Source of the DNA: a bacterium OM1 bin76
GTDB lineage: Bacteria > Actinomycetota > Acidimicrobiia > Spongiisociales > ZC4RG35
NCBI GenBank assembly: GCA_002238785.1
Contig: MPNA01000004.1
Coordinates: forward strand, 62,001-126,000
DNA length: 64,000 nt
Reading direction: 5' to 3'
The position numbers and the translations under genes are program-made. Below, in pieces: positions 44,695 through 53,874 of the stretch. The notes beneath the pieces were generated by a model. The model was not told the origin of the DNA. It saw only the letters and a list, made by a program, of their open reading frames with translations, and made no database searches. Each line of letters opens with the position of its first letter. Position 1 is the first letter of the stretch.

Positions 44695-45631
44695 CGCACC
44701 CACCGGTCCGCTACGCGCCGACGCGTCGATCATCGAGACTCGGGACCTCCACAAACACTTCGGGGATGTCCGCGCCCTCGCCGGGGTCGATCTCACCGTC
44801 CCACCCGGAGTAACCGGATTGGTAGGGGCCAACGGGGCCGGCAAGACCACCCTGATCAGATTGCTGTTGGGGTTGACCGTGCCAACCTCGGGACACGTGG
44901 CGGTGTTCGGAACGCCGGTTGCCAAGGACGCCGCCGATCTGCGGGCCAGGATCGGCTACATGCCGGAGGGAAACTGCCTCCCCCGTGACCAGACGGCGGC
45001 CGACTTCGTGGCGTATGCCGCGGAACTGGCCGGCATACCATCGACCGAGGCCCGACGGCGGGCGTCGGAGACCCTATTCCTAGTGGGATTGCACGAGGAA
45101 CGGTTCCGCTATCTCGGAGACTTCTCCACCGGCATGCAGCAACGGGTGAAGCTGGCCCAGAGCATCGTGCACGATCCCAAGTTGGTGCTGCTCGACGAGC
45201 CTGCCTCCGGTCTCGACCCCGCGGGGCGCGACCAGATGCTGGAGATCATCAATCGTTTCCGCGAGTTCGGCCTGAACGTTCTCTTCTCGTCCCACCTCTT
45301 GGACGACATCGAGCAAACCTGCGACTGGGTGGTGATGCTGGATGGAGGCCGGTTGCTGCGCTCCGCGCCCCTGGAACCCCCCAGCGACGGAACCGCAGTG
45401 TCGGTGGAGGTCTTCGGCGATCCCCTGCCGTTGGTTACCGCACTCACCGCAAAAGGGGTGGACGTCACCCACGCCGGCAGGGTCGTGACGGCCGCAAGCC
45501 CCTCGGAGGACGTGTTCATCACGGTGCGTGACGCACTGGCGGCTTCCGGATCATCGGTCCGGGCGATGGGCGCCGACCTGAGAAGCCTGGAAGACGTGTT
45601 CGTGGCAGCGACTAAAGAATCGAATGGGTGA
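44687..45631 (+). CDS. ABC-2 type exporter ATPase (1)
   Basis: ATPase of 314 aa of the drug/daunorubicin-resistance class. Walker A is GANGAGKTTLI, the signature-region is FSTGMQQRVKLAQ (TGMQQR in place of SGGQQQR), Walker B is LVLLDEPASGLDP and the H-loop is FSSHLLDD. The C-terminal third is a regulatory extension. It forms the first half of a tandem with permease 45638. Start GTG at 44687, chosen because it follows the repeats and gives a short N-terminal lead before the ABC core. Confidence 0.88.
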   Translation: MSDAPTGPLRADASIIETRDLHKHFGDVRALAGVDLTVPPGVTGLVGANGAGKTTLIRLLLGLTVPTSGHVAVFGTPVAKDAADLRARIGYMPEGNCLPRDQTAADFVAYAAELAGIPSTEARRRASETLFLVGLHEERFRYLGDFSTGMQQRVKLAQSIVHDPKLVLLDEPASGLDPAGRDQMLEIINRFREFGLNVLFSSHLLDDIEQTCDWVVMLDGGRLLRSAPLEPPSDGTAVSVEVFGDPLPLVTALTAKGVDVTHAGRVVTAASPSEDVFITVRDALAASGSSVRAMGADLRSLEDVFVAATKESNG

Positions 45632-45637
45632 TCTCAG

Positions 45638-46540
45638 ATGAGCAGTAACGACCCGGCAATCATCCTCGACCGCGGTTACCGCAATTACGAGGGGCCCCGC
45701 ACCGGGCGACGCGGCGCTATGAGAGCAATTGTCAAAGAGGGATACCGGCGGGTACTGGGGCTGCGGCGAAAGGCAAAGGGCAAGTTGTTCCCGTGGACGC
45801 TGATCGCTCTGGCGCTGGGTTCGGCGGTGGTCATGGTGGCCATAGAGTGGGTTTCATCCACACTGCCGGTTTCGCTGGACACCTCGGATCTGTTCCCGCG
45901 GTACGCCGGATACTTCGATTTCATATCGAACGTCGCCCTGCTCTTCGCCGCTTTCGCCGGTCCCCAGTTGCTGGTCCCCGATCGCACCCACGGGGTATTG
46001 AACGTCTACTTCTCGAGACCTATGGGGGTGCGCGACTACCTGGTGGCCAAGGGGGCTACCTTTGCCGCGGTCATCCTGAGCTTCTGGCTGGTTCCCCAAC
46101 TCGTCCTCCACCTGGGATACGCTGCCCTCTCGCCGGCCGGGTTTCTCTCCTACCTGGGGAAGACCACCGACATCCTCTGGAAAGTACCCGCAGCCGCCCT
46201 CGTCTACTTCGCGCTGCATGCTTCGCTGGCCTTTCTGGCCGCCTCCTTCGCCAAGCGGGTGGGCACCGCCGCGGCGAGTTTCATCGCGGTGTTGCTGGGC
46301 CTCAACCTCGTAGCCGTCCTCTTCCAGGAGGCAAGCTCGGCGCCCGGCGCCCGGTGGACCTCGTTGCTGGCGCTGGAGCAGCATCCGCGATATGTCCGTG
46401 ACTGGATCTTCGACCTTGACTCTTCCGCCGTGATCCCGGCGCAGGCAGGCTTCGACCCGCAAGCCTCGCTATTGGTGGTGATCGGGTTGGCTGTCATCAG
46501 CGTGCTCCTGGTTAGCTGGCGATACCGGAGACTGACGTGA
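45638..46540 (+). CDS. ABC-2 type exporter permease (1)
   Basis: Membrane protein of 300 aa with about six hydrophobic segments after a basic cytoplasmic N-terminus ([17 protein letters not shown], seen in many actinobacterial ABC-2 permeases). The loop PDRTHGVLNVYFSRPM before the middle helices is characteristic. It is probably the membrane partner of the ATPase at 44687. Overlaps the second ATPase start by 4 bases (GTGA). Confidence 0.85.
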   Translation: MSSNDPAIILDRGYRNYEGPRTGRRGAMRAIVKEGYRRVLGLRRKAKGKLFPWTLIALALGSAVVMVAIEWVSSTLPVSLDTSDLFPRYAGYFDFISNVALLFAAFAGPQLLVPDRTHGVLNVYFSRPMGVRDYLVAKGATFAAVILSFWLVPQLVLHLGYAALSPAGFLSYLGKTTDILWKVPAAALVYFALHASLAFLAASFAKRVGTAAASFIAVLLGLNLVAVLFQEASSAPGARWTSLLALEQHPRYVRDWIFDLDSSAVIPAQAGFDPQASLLVVIGLAVISVLLVSWRYRRLT

Positions 46541-47493
46541 CCGGCGCGCCCGCTGCCATGGACGCCCGTGACGTTTCCGACCCCACGGTGGTGGCCACCG
46601 ACCTCTCAAAGTGGTTCGGTCAGAAGGTGGCGGTCTCGGAGGTAAGTTGCTCCTTCGGACCGGGGGTCACGGGGCTCTTGGGGCCCAACGGCGCCGGCAA
46701 GACCACCCTGCTGCGGGTGCTGGCCGGTTTGCTCTCGCCCTCCGCCGGCAAAGCGACCATTTTGGGCCGGACCCCGAAGAGACAGCACGGTGTCTACCGA
46801 CATGTGGGCTTCGTGCCCGAAGACGAAGCGGTTTACAACCACATGAGTGCCCGCCGTTTCGTCGAATGGAGCGCGGCGCTTTCCAGGGTGGACGACGCTG
46901 GGGCCGCTGCTCAACAGGTGCTGGAGACAGTCCAACTCACTGAAGCCGCTGATCGATCCCTCTCAGGATTTTCCAAGGGCATGCGGCAGCGGGCCAAGGT
47001 CGCCGCCGCTCTGGTCCACGATCCGACAGTCCTGATCCTCGACGAACCCCTCAACGGGACCGATCCGGTCCAGCGCGCCCGCCTCATCGAGATCCTCGTA
47101 CAACTGGGGAGGGAGGGAAAAACCATCATCGTCTCTTCCCATGTGCTGGCCGAGGTGGAACGCATGGCCACAAGAGTGGTAGCCATTGTCAACGGCCGCC
47201 TCGCCGCGGCAGGATCCGTCGCCGCGCTTCGCGACGCCATGTCCGACACCCCACGCCTGATCCGAATAGATACCGACCGGCCACGGGAACTGGCTCGGCG
47301 GCTCCTGGTGGGGAATTGGGTCGAGGCGGTGCGCATCGATCCCGCCGGGGTCGAGATCAGAACCAGCGATGCGGGCGCCCTTGGGCTCGACATCGCAGTT
47401 GCTGCCCGCGAAACCGATTCGGTGGTCACGGCCGTGTCTGCCGAGGACGACTCCCTCGAGAGCGTCTTCCGATACCTGGTGGACCAGCGATGA
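46537..47493 (+). CDS. ABC-2 type exporter ATPase (2)
   Basis: ATPase of 318 aa. Walker A is GPNGAGKTTLL, the signature is FSKGMRQRAKVAA, Walker B is ILDEPLNGTDP and the H-loop is VSSHVLAE. Same architecture as the first ATPase but clearly divergent, so the operon encodes two ATPase/permease pairs that may form one heteromeric exporter. Start GTG at 46537; overlaps permease 2 as ATGA. Confidence 0.88.
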   Translation: MTGAPAAMDARDVSDPTVVATDLSKWFGQKVAVSEVSCSFGPGVTGLLGPNGAGKTTLLRVLAGLLSPSAGKATILGRTPKRQHGVYRHVGFVPEDEAVYNHMSARRFVEWSAALSRVDDAGAAAQQVLETVQLTEAADRSLSGFSKGMRQRAKVAAALVHDPTVLILDEPLNGTDPVQRARLIEILVQLGREGKTIIVSSHVLAEVERMATRVVAIVNGRLAAAGSVAALRDAMSDTPRLIRIDTDRPRELARRLLVGNWVEAVRIDPAGVEIRTSDAGALGLDIAVAARETDSVVTAVSAEDDSLESVFRYLVDQR

Positions 47494-48251
47494 GGGCCTT
47501 TTTCCTGATCACCCGCTCGGTCATGGGTCGACTGCTCGGGCTGCGACGCTCGATCGGGCTGTTGGTGCTGACCGGTTCCATCGCTCCGATACTCCTGGTG
47601 CTGGCCCCCGGGCGCTCGGACGACCAGATGACCACCCTGTACAACGACATCACCGTCGGCCTCGGGGTGTCGATCCTGTTCCCGGTTGCCGCCCTCATCG
47701 TGTCGACCGCCGCGCTGGGCGAGGAGCGCAAGTCCCACACCCTTCCGTTCCTGCTTCTGAAACCGGTGTCCCGATGGGTGATCGCCCTGGCAGTCGTCAC
47801 CGCCGCAGCTTTGGCATCGTTCGTGATTATGCAGGCCGGTGTGCTGGCGTCCTGGATCGCGGCTGCCGCGGTGACCGGAGACTGGTCGATCGGGGTCTCG
47901 ACTACGGTGGCGGCAGCAGTGCAGAGCGTGGCATCGGCTGCCCTGTTCGTCCCCTTGGGCCTCGTTCTCGGCCGCGCCGCCCTGGTGGGCCTCGGCTACC
48001 TGATGATCTGGGAGTTGATACTCGGTGACGTGATCGAAGGGATCCAGGCCTCATCGATCTACCGCATCGTCCTTTCTGCCTGGGCGGATGTGGCAACCAT
48101 GACACCCGACAACCTCGACACCGTCAACGAGGTGCTGGGTCGGGTTGAGCCGGGGTTGGGAGGCGCGGTCGCCAAGACCGCCGTGCTGGCGATCATCTCG
48201 GTGGCCGTCACCGGATGGCTGCTCAGGCGCAGGGACCTGGTCTCCGAATAG
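47490..48251 (+). CDS. ABC-2 type exporter permease (2)
   Basis: Membrane protein of 253 aa with about six hydrophobic helices and the loop LGEERKSHTLPFLLLKPVSRW, which matches the pattern of the first permease. Last gene of the exporter operon. The cargo is unknown. Flanking genes on both sides encode the paralogous phosphotriesterase-like enzymes. Confidence 0.85.
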   Translation: MRAFFLITRSVMGRLLGLRRSIGLLVLTGSIAPILLVLAPGRSDDQMTTLYNDITVGLGVSILFPVAALIVSTAALGEERKSHTLPFLLLKPVSRWVIALAVVTAAALASFVIMQAGVLASWIAAAAVTGDWSIGVSTTVAAAVQSVASAALFVPLGLVLGRAALVGLGYLMIWELILGDVIEGIQASSIYRIVLSAWADVATMTPDNLDTVNEVLGRVEPGLGGAVAKTAVLAIISVAVTGWLLRRRDLVSE

Positions 48252-48341
48252 TCATTCCCTCACACACTCTCGACCTGAGCTAAACCCTGCGCCGGTAGTG
48301 ATCGTAGGAACCATCACCCCCATCCCCTTCTGAGCCTTCTC

Positions 48342-48347
48342 TACAAT
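48342..48347 (+). promoter_or_regulatory. -10 box of a likely leaderless mRNA
   Basis: TACAAT, 8 bases before the ATG at 48356, with no Shine-Dalgarno sequence. The position equals that of TACGCT before the paralogue at 43332. Confidence 0.45.
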
Positions 48348-48355
48348 GGTGGGCG

Positions 48356-49507
48356 ATGACAAACCGCCGCGGCAAGGTCCAGACCGTCCTGGGACCTGTC
48401 CCGCCCGAATCTGTGGGCATCACCCTCCCCCATGAGCATGTGCTGATCGACATGACGGCGGGACAGTCTTCGGCCAGTGCTCTGCTGGGTTCCACCGAAT
48501 CGGTGGAGAGGGCTTCCGCCCAGCCCGAGGCGGGATTGGAACCGGGACAGAACGGGCCCGGAGTGGCAGCATCGTTCACCAACAGGTGGGGAAAGCCGGT
48601 CACGCTCGACACCCGCGCCGACATCGAACGCTACTGGTTCTTCTACGGCAACTACCGGCTCACCGACATCGACGACGTCATCTACGAGGCCAACCTCTTC
48701 AACCGCCACGGGGGATCGTGCCTGGTCGACCAGACACCCCGCGGACTGGCCCGCGATCCCCGGGGACTTGCCCAGGTTGCCCGGGCCACCGGAGTGCATG
48801 TGGTGATGGGAACCGGCTTCTACTCCCAGCATCACCATCCCTCCAACATGTCGGAGATGAGCATCTCCCGGCTCCAGGAATTGATCACCGGTGATATCGT
48901 CGACGGCGTGGCGGGAGGCATCAGAGCCGGGATCATCGGTGAGGTGGGGCTGTCGTGGCCCCTCAGTCCCAACGAAGAGAAGTCCCTTCGGGCCTCCATA
49001 CGGTCCCAAAAGGCGACGGGGGCTCCCATTTCCATCCATCCCGGTTACAGCCCCGACTCTGTTTGGGACGCCATCCGGATCGTGGAGGAAGAAGGCGGAG
49101 ACCTTTCCAGGGTTGCTTTTTCCCATGTCGAACACCGGCTTCCGTCCCGCCCTGCCCCCCATTCCTTCGACCCGGCGCCTTTTTTGGAGTTGGCCGCCAC
49201 CGGGGCGAGCCTCCTGCTGGACGGTTTCGGGCGGGAGGCATCCCACCGACAGCGTGGACCGATCGATGACCCCAACGACGGCGTCCGGCTCAACTACCTG
49301 ATGACCCTGGCCGAAGCCGGTTATGAGCAGCAACTGCTGATTTCCCACGACCTGGCTCTCCAACACTGGTACCGCCGCTACGGCGGGTTCGGATGGCAGC
49401 ACATTCCCGAGACCGTCCAGCAGTTGATGCGCTACAAGGGATTCGACCAGCAGCTAATCGACCAGATCCTCATCGAAAACCCCCGCCGACTGCTTACATT
49501 CCCGTAG
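48356..49507 (+). CDS. phosphotriesterase-family hydrolase (paralogue B)
   Basis: Enzyme of 383 aa, close paralogue of 43332-44492. Same metal set: LPHEHVLID, GEVGLSWPL with the bridging Glu, SIHPGYS, FSHVEHR and ISHDLAL. Differences cluster around residues 60-80, around MGTGFYSQHHHPSNM, and before the GREASHRQRG loop, which borders the substrate pocket in this fold, so substrate divergence is plausible. Followed 21 bases later by SnoaL-like genes with AATAGGAGAACC as ribosome binding site. Confidence 0.88.
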   Translation: MTNRRGKVQTVLGPVPPESVGITLPHEHVLIDMTAGQSSASALLGSTESVERASAQPEAGLEPGQNGPGVAASFTNRWGKPVTLDTRADIERYWFFYGNYRLTDIDDVIYEANLFNRHGGSCLVDQTPRGLARDPRGLAQVARATGVHVVMGTGFYSQHHHPSNMSEMSISRLQELITGDIVDGVAGGIRAGIIGEVGLSWPLSPNEEKSLRASIRSQKATGAPISIHPGYSPDSVWDAIRIVEEEGGDLSRVAFSHVEHRLPSRPAPHSFDPAPFLELAATGASLLLDGFGREASHRQRGPIDDPNDGVRLNYLMTLAEAGYEQQLLISHDLALQHWYRRYGGFGWQHIPETVQQLMRYKGFDQQLIDQILIENPRRLLTFP

Positions 49508-49528
49508 ACCCCCACCAATAGGAGAACC

Positions 49529-49999
49529 ATGTCCACAACAGAGGAGACCCGAGCAGTCGTCGAACGTTTCATTCTCGAAGGAGAGCAAGACTTTCCTGTA
49601 ACCGGCGCCAACCTGGATGTCTTCAAGACCAACCTCCGGGCACTCTTTGAGGAATTGGTCCATCCCGACATCGTGTTGCACGGTGTTCCGGGAGTCCCCC
49701 GGGGTAGGGATCTGTGGTATGACTTCTATGAGAAACTCGGGATCGCCTTCCCTGATTCGGCCACCACCCTCAACGTCATGGTGGTGGAGAACGACAAGGC
49801 GGCAGTGGATTGGACCTGGGAAGCAACCCACTCGGCGCCGCTGATGGGAATCCCGCCCACCGGGGTCAAGCTGGCAGTAAGAGGAATGACCATCGAAAGG
49901 GTGGAGAACGGCCAGATCGTCGAGCACTGGGCTGTCATCGATCAACTCAGTTGGCTCCAACAACTGGGAGTCATCTCCTCGGACCTCTCCGTCAACTGA
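49529..49999 (+). CDS. SnoaL-like / NTF2-fold protein (3)
   Basis: Protein of 156 aa. Shares with the other three copies the TEETRAVVERFILEGEQDFP start, LVHPDIVLHGVPGVPRGRD and an LSWLQQLGVISSD end. Small pocket-type fold without visible nucleotide or metal motifs. It is the first of a tandem plus-strand pair and directly follows the phosphotriesterase paralogue B, so the three may act on one compound. Confidence 0.82.
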   Translation: MSTTEETRAVVERFILEGEQDFPVTGANLDVFKTNLRALFEELVHPDIVLHGVPGVPRGRDLWYDFYEKLGIAFPDSATTLNVMVVENDKAAVDWTWEATHSAPLMGIPPTGVKLAVRGMTIERVENGQIVEHWAVIDQLSWLQQLGVISSDLSVN

Positions 50000-50017
50000 G
50001 CAGAAGGGAATTTGGAC

Positions 50018-50515
50018 ATGTCAGACCCGCAGACCGAAGAGACCCGCCGCATCGTCAAACGTTTCACCCTTGACTGCGAGCAGGATTTTCCTCTAACCGA
50101 CCCGTCCGATGAGGGATGGAAGGACCGCTTGTGGGAGTTGTTCGAAGAGTTGGTGCATCCCGACATCATCCTGCACGGCGTCCCCGGGCTCAAGCAGGGA
50201 TCGCGGCCTTGGTACGACCGGTTCGTCTCGGTTGGCGCCAACTTTCCCGACGGCCTCACCACCATCGATGTGCTGACCGCCGAGGGTGACAAGGCCACCA
50301 TGGTGTGGACCTGGGAGGCCACCCACAGCCGGGAGGTGATGGGATCTCCCCCCACCGGGAAGAAGGTCAAAGTGCAGGCCGTGATGGTGCAACGGGTGGA
50401 GAACGGCAAGATCGTCGAGCACTGGGTGGGATTCGACTCTCTGCGGTGGCTGGAACAGTTGGGCCTGGTGAGCGGAGACATCTCCGCCATCGGGAAAGGC
50501 CATGCCGTCAACTAA
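50018..50515 (+). CDS. SnoaL-like / NTF2-fold protein (4)
   Basis: Protein of 165 aa, closest to the preceding copy: ELVHPDIILHGVPGLKQG, TMVWTWEATHS and the LRWLEQLGLVSGD end. ATG at 50018 with AGAAGGGA upstream; TTG at 50012 is less likely. The tandem duplication and the similar pair at 35761/36291 point to expansion of this fold in the genome. Confidence 0.82.
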   Translation: MSDPQTEETRRIVKRFTLDCEQDFPLTDPSDEGWKDRLWELFEELVHPDIILHGVPGLKQGSRPWYDRFVSVGANFPDGLTTIDVLTAEGDKATMVWTWEATHSREVMGSPPTGKKVKVQAVMVQRVENGKIVEHWVGFDSLRWLEQLGLVSGDISAIGKGHAVN

Positions 50516-50549
50516 GCACCGGGAGCCGTCCGTGTTCCACTCAGAACTT

Positions 50550-50559
50550 TGGTATACCA
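50550..50559 (+). promoter_or_regulatory. 10-bp palindrome in the promoter of binding protein 50634
   Basis: TGGTATACCA is a perfect palindrome. It runs into ATATAAC, a possible -10 region, about 75 bases before the ATG at 50634. A repressor could sit here; the evidence is the palindrome alone. Confidence 0.3.
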
Positions 50560-50633
50560 TATAACAGCAATCAAGGAAGACCAACAAGAGCGATGTTTCG
50601 TATTCAGTTGACCTGACCTAGAGAGGAGAACCG

Positions 50634-52673
50634 ATGAAGAAAACCCGACTGTCAATTCTGGCAGTACTGACCGCCCTGGCTCTCCTGGCTTCCGCATGCG
50701 GAGGCGAGGACACATCCGAGGCAGATGCCGCGGCCGCACAGGCGCAGGCCGCAGCAGAAGCGGCAGCCGCCGCACAGGCCGCAGCAGAAGCAGAATTGGC
50801 CGCTGCCCAAGCAGCAGCAGCCGAAGCGGAAGCAATGGCGGCTGACGCGGCGGCCGAGGCCGAAGCAGCGCTGGCGGCAGCGCAGGAAGAACTGGATTCC
50901 GTGAGAGCCGCGGCCGAAGCGGGCGACGAGGAAGCTCAGGCCGCCCTGGCCGAAGCGGAGAAGGCAGCCGAAGAAGCCGCAATGGCCGCTGAAGAAGCCG
51001 CGGCGGCAGCCGAGGAAGCGTCCATGGAAGCCATGGAAGCCGAAGAGGCGTTGATGGAGGCTGAATTGACAGCCAGCACCAACCTCGCCCAGAGAGGGGA
51101 TCCGTGCATCCCGCCATCCACCGCCGATCAGACCGCCCGTGGCACCGTGGTGTACGCCTTCGGAAGCATCGGCAACCAGAACTGGCTAGGCCCAACCGCT
51201 CCCTTCCAGAGCCAGGCAACGGTAATGCCCATGTATGAGTATTTGCTGTGCCGCGACTACCAGACCGGCGATGTGGTGCAGGGCACTGGCCAGTTGGCCG
51301 AGACCTGGTCTCACAACGACGACTTCACCCAGTACACCTTCAACCTCCGCAGGGGAATCCAGTTCCATGACGGATGGGGCGAACTGACCTCTGCCGATGT
51401 CAAGTTCAGCCTCGAGTTGGCCGTGTTGGATGAGAGTGTCAACCCCAACAAGCCGGACTTCTCGCGGATCGAGAGCATCGACACTCCCGATGATTACACC
51501 GTGATCGTCAATCTCACCGAGCCAAATGTCCAGTTGCCGAGCATTCTCAACGAGGTCATTCCGGCCATGCCGATTGTCTCCAAGACATATGTGGAGACTG
51601 TTGGAAGGGAGGAAGCCAGCTTCCGTCCGATCGGCACGGGTCCCTTCGAGTTCCACAGTCATGAACTGGATGTACATGTGGCATTCGAAGCGGTCGACAA
51701 TCACTGGCGGGTGACCCCGGGAATCGAGATCATCGAGTTCCGGGTGGTGTCTGAAGCAGCCACCATGGCTGCCATGATCGACGCTGGGGAAGCCCAGATG
51801 GCCCCCACCACCTTCGACGACATCCCTCGCATTGACGCCGAGCCCGACCTGAAGGTCGTGTCGCTGTCAGGTGTCCGCTTCCCGGCGGTGTACCTCCCTG
51901 GTGAGTACTTGGAACCCACGTACGACCCGGAGAACACACCTCCGTGGGCCTCCGACAACGACGAGAACAACATCAAGATTCGCAAGGCCCTCTCGCTGGC
52001 CATCGACCGCCAGGAGATCATCGACTTCCTGTTCGGCGGCCGGGGAACCACCGAAGGCGCCTGCGTCCAGTCGTTCTGGCCCGCAGCCCCGGGATACAAC
52101 CAGGAATGTGAAGTGGACAGCTACGATCCGGAAGCCGCCAAGGCCCTGTTGGCCGAAGCCGGTTATCCCGATCCTTCCCAGCTCGTGATCCCCGTCGACT
52201 TTGCCGAGCACCCCCAGCTCACCTACACCGGCGCGGTGATGCAGGCGGTCGCCCAGCAGTGGCAGGCGGGCCTGGGTGTCCAGATCGATAGTTCGCAGAC
52301 CGACTACCGCACCTACCAGGCCCTGTCGGGTCAAGCAGGCGCGTACTCGGCGTTCGTGTACTCGGCCCCCTTCTTCGACAACCCCTGCACCTTGCTGGGT
52401 TACTACACCCGGACCGGTGACTTCTTCAGTTACACCGGGGAGTCGGAGGAACTCAACGACCTGATGAACACCTGTGTGGCGCAGGTCTTCCCCGACGACG
52501 TTGCCGCGGCGCACGGCGCGGTGTTCGACTACATCTACGACCGGACCCTCGGCATCCCGATCGGATATGTCGACTCCGTGCTGGTGTTCACCTCCAATCT
52601 CGATTGGGTGGGCCTGCCGGCGCCCTGGAACCCCTACATGACCCGATTCGAGTACCTCCGCTACACCAGCTGA
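50634..52673 (+). CDS. solute-binding lipoprotein, family 5, with Ala/Glu coiled-coil stalk (A)
   Basis: Extracytoplasmic binding protein of 679 aa. The signal is MKKTRLSILAVL with lipobox LASAC, lipidated Cys22. Residues of about 25-145 are almost only Ala, Glu and Gln in heptad-like order (repeats such as AEAAAAAQAAAEAE), predicted as a long helical coiled coil. The SBP_bac_5 domain follows (YEYLLCRDYQTG, FHDGWGELTSADVKFS, RKALSLAIDRQEII). No permease or ATPase is adjacent. GAGAGGAG precedes the ATG and a strong terminator follows. Confidence 0.9.
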   Translation: MKKTRLSILAVLTALALLASACGGEDTSEADAAAAQAQAAAEAAAAAQAAAEAELAAAQAAAAEAEAMAADAAAEAEAALAAAQEELDSVRAAAEAGDEEAQAALAEAEKAAEEAAMAAEEAAAAAEEASMEAMEAEEALMEAELTASTNLAQRGDPCIPPSTADQTARGTVVYAFGSIGNQNWLGPTAPFQSQATVMPMYEYLLCRDYQTGDVVQGTGQLAETWSHNDDFTQYTFNLRRGIQFHDGWGELTSADVKFSLELAVLDESVNPNKPDFSRIESIDTPDDYTVIVNLTEPNVQLPSILNEVIPAMPIVSKTYVETVGREEASFRPIGTGPFEFHSHELDVHVAFEAVDNHWRVTPGIEIIEFRVVSEAATMAAMIDAGEAQMAPTTFDDIPRIDAEPDLKVVSLSGVRFPAVYLPGEYLEPTYDPENTPPWASDNDENNIKIRKALSLAIDRQEIIDFLFGGRGTTEGACVQSFWPAAPGYNQECEVDSYDPEAAKALLAEAGYPDPSQLVIPVDFAEHPQLTYTGAVMQAVAQQWQAGLGVQIDSSQTDYRTYQALSGQAGAYSAFVYSAPFFDNPCTLLGYYTRTGDFFSYTGESEELNDLMNTCVAQVFPDDVAAAHGAVFDYIYDRTLGIPIGYVDSVLVFTSNLDWVGLPAPWNPYMTRFEYLRYTS

Positions 52674-52694
52674 GGTCGCTCCTAACACGCATCG

Positions 52695-52727
52695 AAGGGG
52701 GACCGGGATCTTCCCGGTCCCCCTTCT
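52695..52727. terminator. bidirectional terminator between convergent genes
   Basis: GAAGGGGGACCGGGA (52695-52709) pairs perfectly with TCCCGGTCCCCCTTC (52713-52727), a 15-bp stem with a TCT loop, followed by TTT on the plus strand. It ends the binding-protein transcript and may also stop the SDR transcript from the other side. Confidence 0.85.
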
Positions 52728-52737
52728 TTGTGCCCAG

Positions 52738-53601
52738 CTAGTCCAGGCCCGGAACCGGGGGGTTGCGTAGATTGACAAGGTCGTCATAGTGGCTACCGAC
52801 CTGGCCAGGTGACCCGGGGGCGGTGAAGACGTAGAACCGATCTCCGAGCACGGCCTCAAGAACCAAATCGGCCACTTCTTCAGCAGGTAGGCCGCCCTCC
52901 ACCCCGGCCCGAAGTTGATCTTGAAGTCGCTTCGCCCGCGAAGAGCCGGAACCTGCGGGTTCGGTATCGGATGGAGCGGGCGGCCGGTGGCGCTCGGTGT
53001 CCCAGATACGGGTGTTGACTGCTGCCGGGCATAGCAGGGACACCCCTATCGGCGCTGCGGCGGTGCGAAGTTCGGCGTAGAGAGTATGGCTGATGGCAAC
53101 CACCGCATGCTTGGAGGCGGCATACGCTCCCAGCCTCCAGGGAGTCATCTCCCGCCCGGCTATCAGCCCTGCCATCGAGGCGGTGTTCACCACATGACCT
53201 TCCAACCCGCTCTCCAGCATCCGGGGCACGAAGGATCGGATGCCGTTGATCACTCCCCACAGGTTGACCCCCAGGACCCACTCCCACTCGGGGACGTCAA
53301 CTTCCCAGACGGTTCCCATGGGCCCAACCCCGGCGTTGTTGCACAGCACCCCCACTTCCCCGAATTCCTCGAACACCAGATCGGCCAGGCCCTCCACCGA
53401 AGACGGATCCGACACGTCAGTTTGGACAGTTCGCACAGGAGAGGAAAGCCCCGGATCGGACCCCAGGCCCTCCAGTCCGGCAGCATCCACATCGGCGGCC
53501 ACCACGGCCATCCCCTTCCGAGAGAAGAGACGCGCCATCGCCAGACCGATCCCCGAGGCTGCTCCTGTGACCACCGCGGTGCGGCCCGCTACATCCAACA
53601 T
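52738..53601 (-). CDS. SDR family oxidoreductase
   Basis: Classical short-chain dehydrogenase of 287 aa. Cofactor motif TGAASGIG, the Asp ending the second strand (AADVDAAG, favouring NAD), NNAGVG, the catalytic Ser in NTASMAG and YAASK are all present, so it should be active. Related to the 3-oxoacyl/steroid SDR group with a C-terminal extension. Converges with the binding protein at 50634 and diverges from that at 53875. Confidence 0.9.
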   Translation of the reverse strand: MLDVAGRTAVVTGAASGIGLAMARLFSRKGMAVVAADVDAAGLEGLGSDPGLSSPVRTVQTDVSDPSSVEGLADLVFEEFGEVGVLCNNAGVGPMGTVWEVDVPEWEWVLGVNLWGVINGIRSFVPRMLESGLEGHVVNTASMAGLIAGREMTPWRLGAYAASKHAVVAISHTLYAELRTAAAPIGVSLLCPAAVNTRIWDTERHRPPAPSDTEPAGSGSSRAKRLQDQLRAGVEGGLPAEEVADLVLEAVLGDRFYVFTAPGSPGQVGSHYDDLVNLRNPPVPGLD

Positions 53602-53816
53602 GACTAATCAAAATAGCCGCACACCGACAAAGGCCCCCGGGAAACACCACCGCATTTGACTCCTGGTAGTGGGAAGAGGGAACGGGTTCCGCCACGGTCC
53701 CTCCTCTTGTTGTCTTTGGGAGGCTCCGATCCGCCCCGGAATTGGAGGGTCGGCAGAAAAAACGGCCCGTAAATGTGAATGGCGGTGAATGTCTGACTAA
53801 CTTGAAAGGGCAGTGC

Positions 53817-53833
53817 TTTCTGTGAGACAGAAA
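53817..53833 (+). promoter_or_regulatory. 7-bp inverted repeat upstream of binding protein 53875
   Basis: TTTCTGT, GAG, ACAGAAA forms perfect 7-bp arms around a 3-base centre, 41 bases before the ATG at 53875. It could be an operator or a short hairpin in the leader. The rest of the 261-base gap 53602-53862 shows no gene. Confidence 0.35.
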
Positions 53834-53874
53834 ACGACCAACCGCTAATACGACCACAAGGAGTGAGGGTTTTG

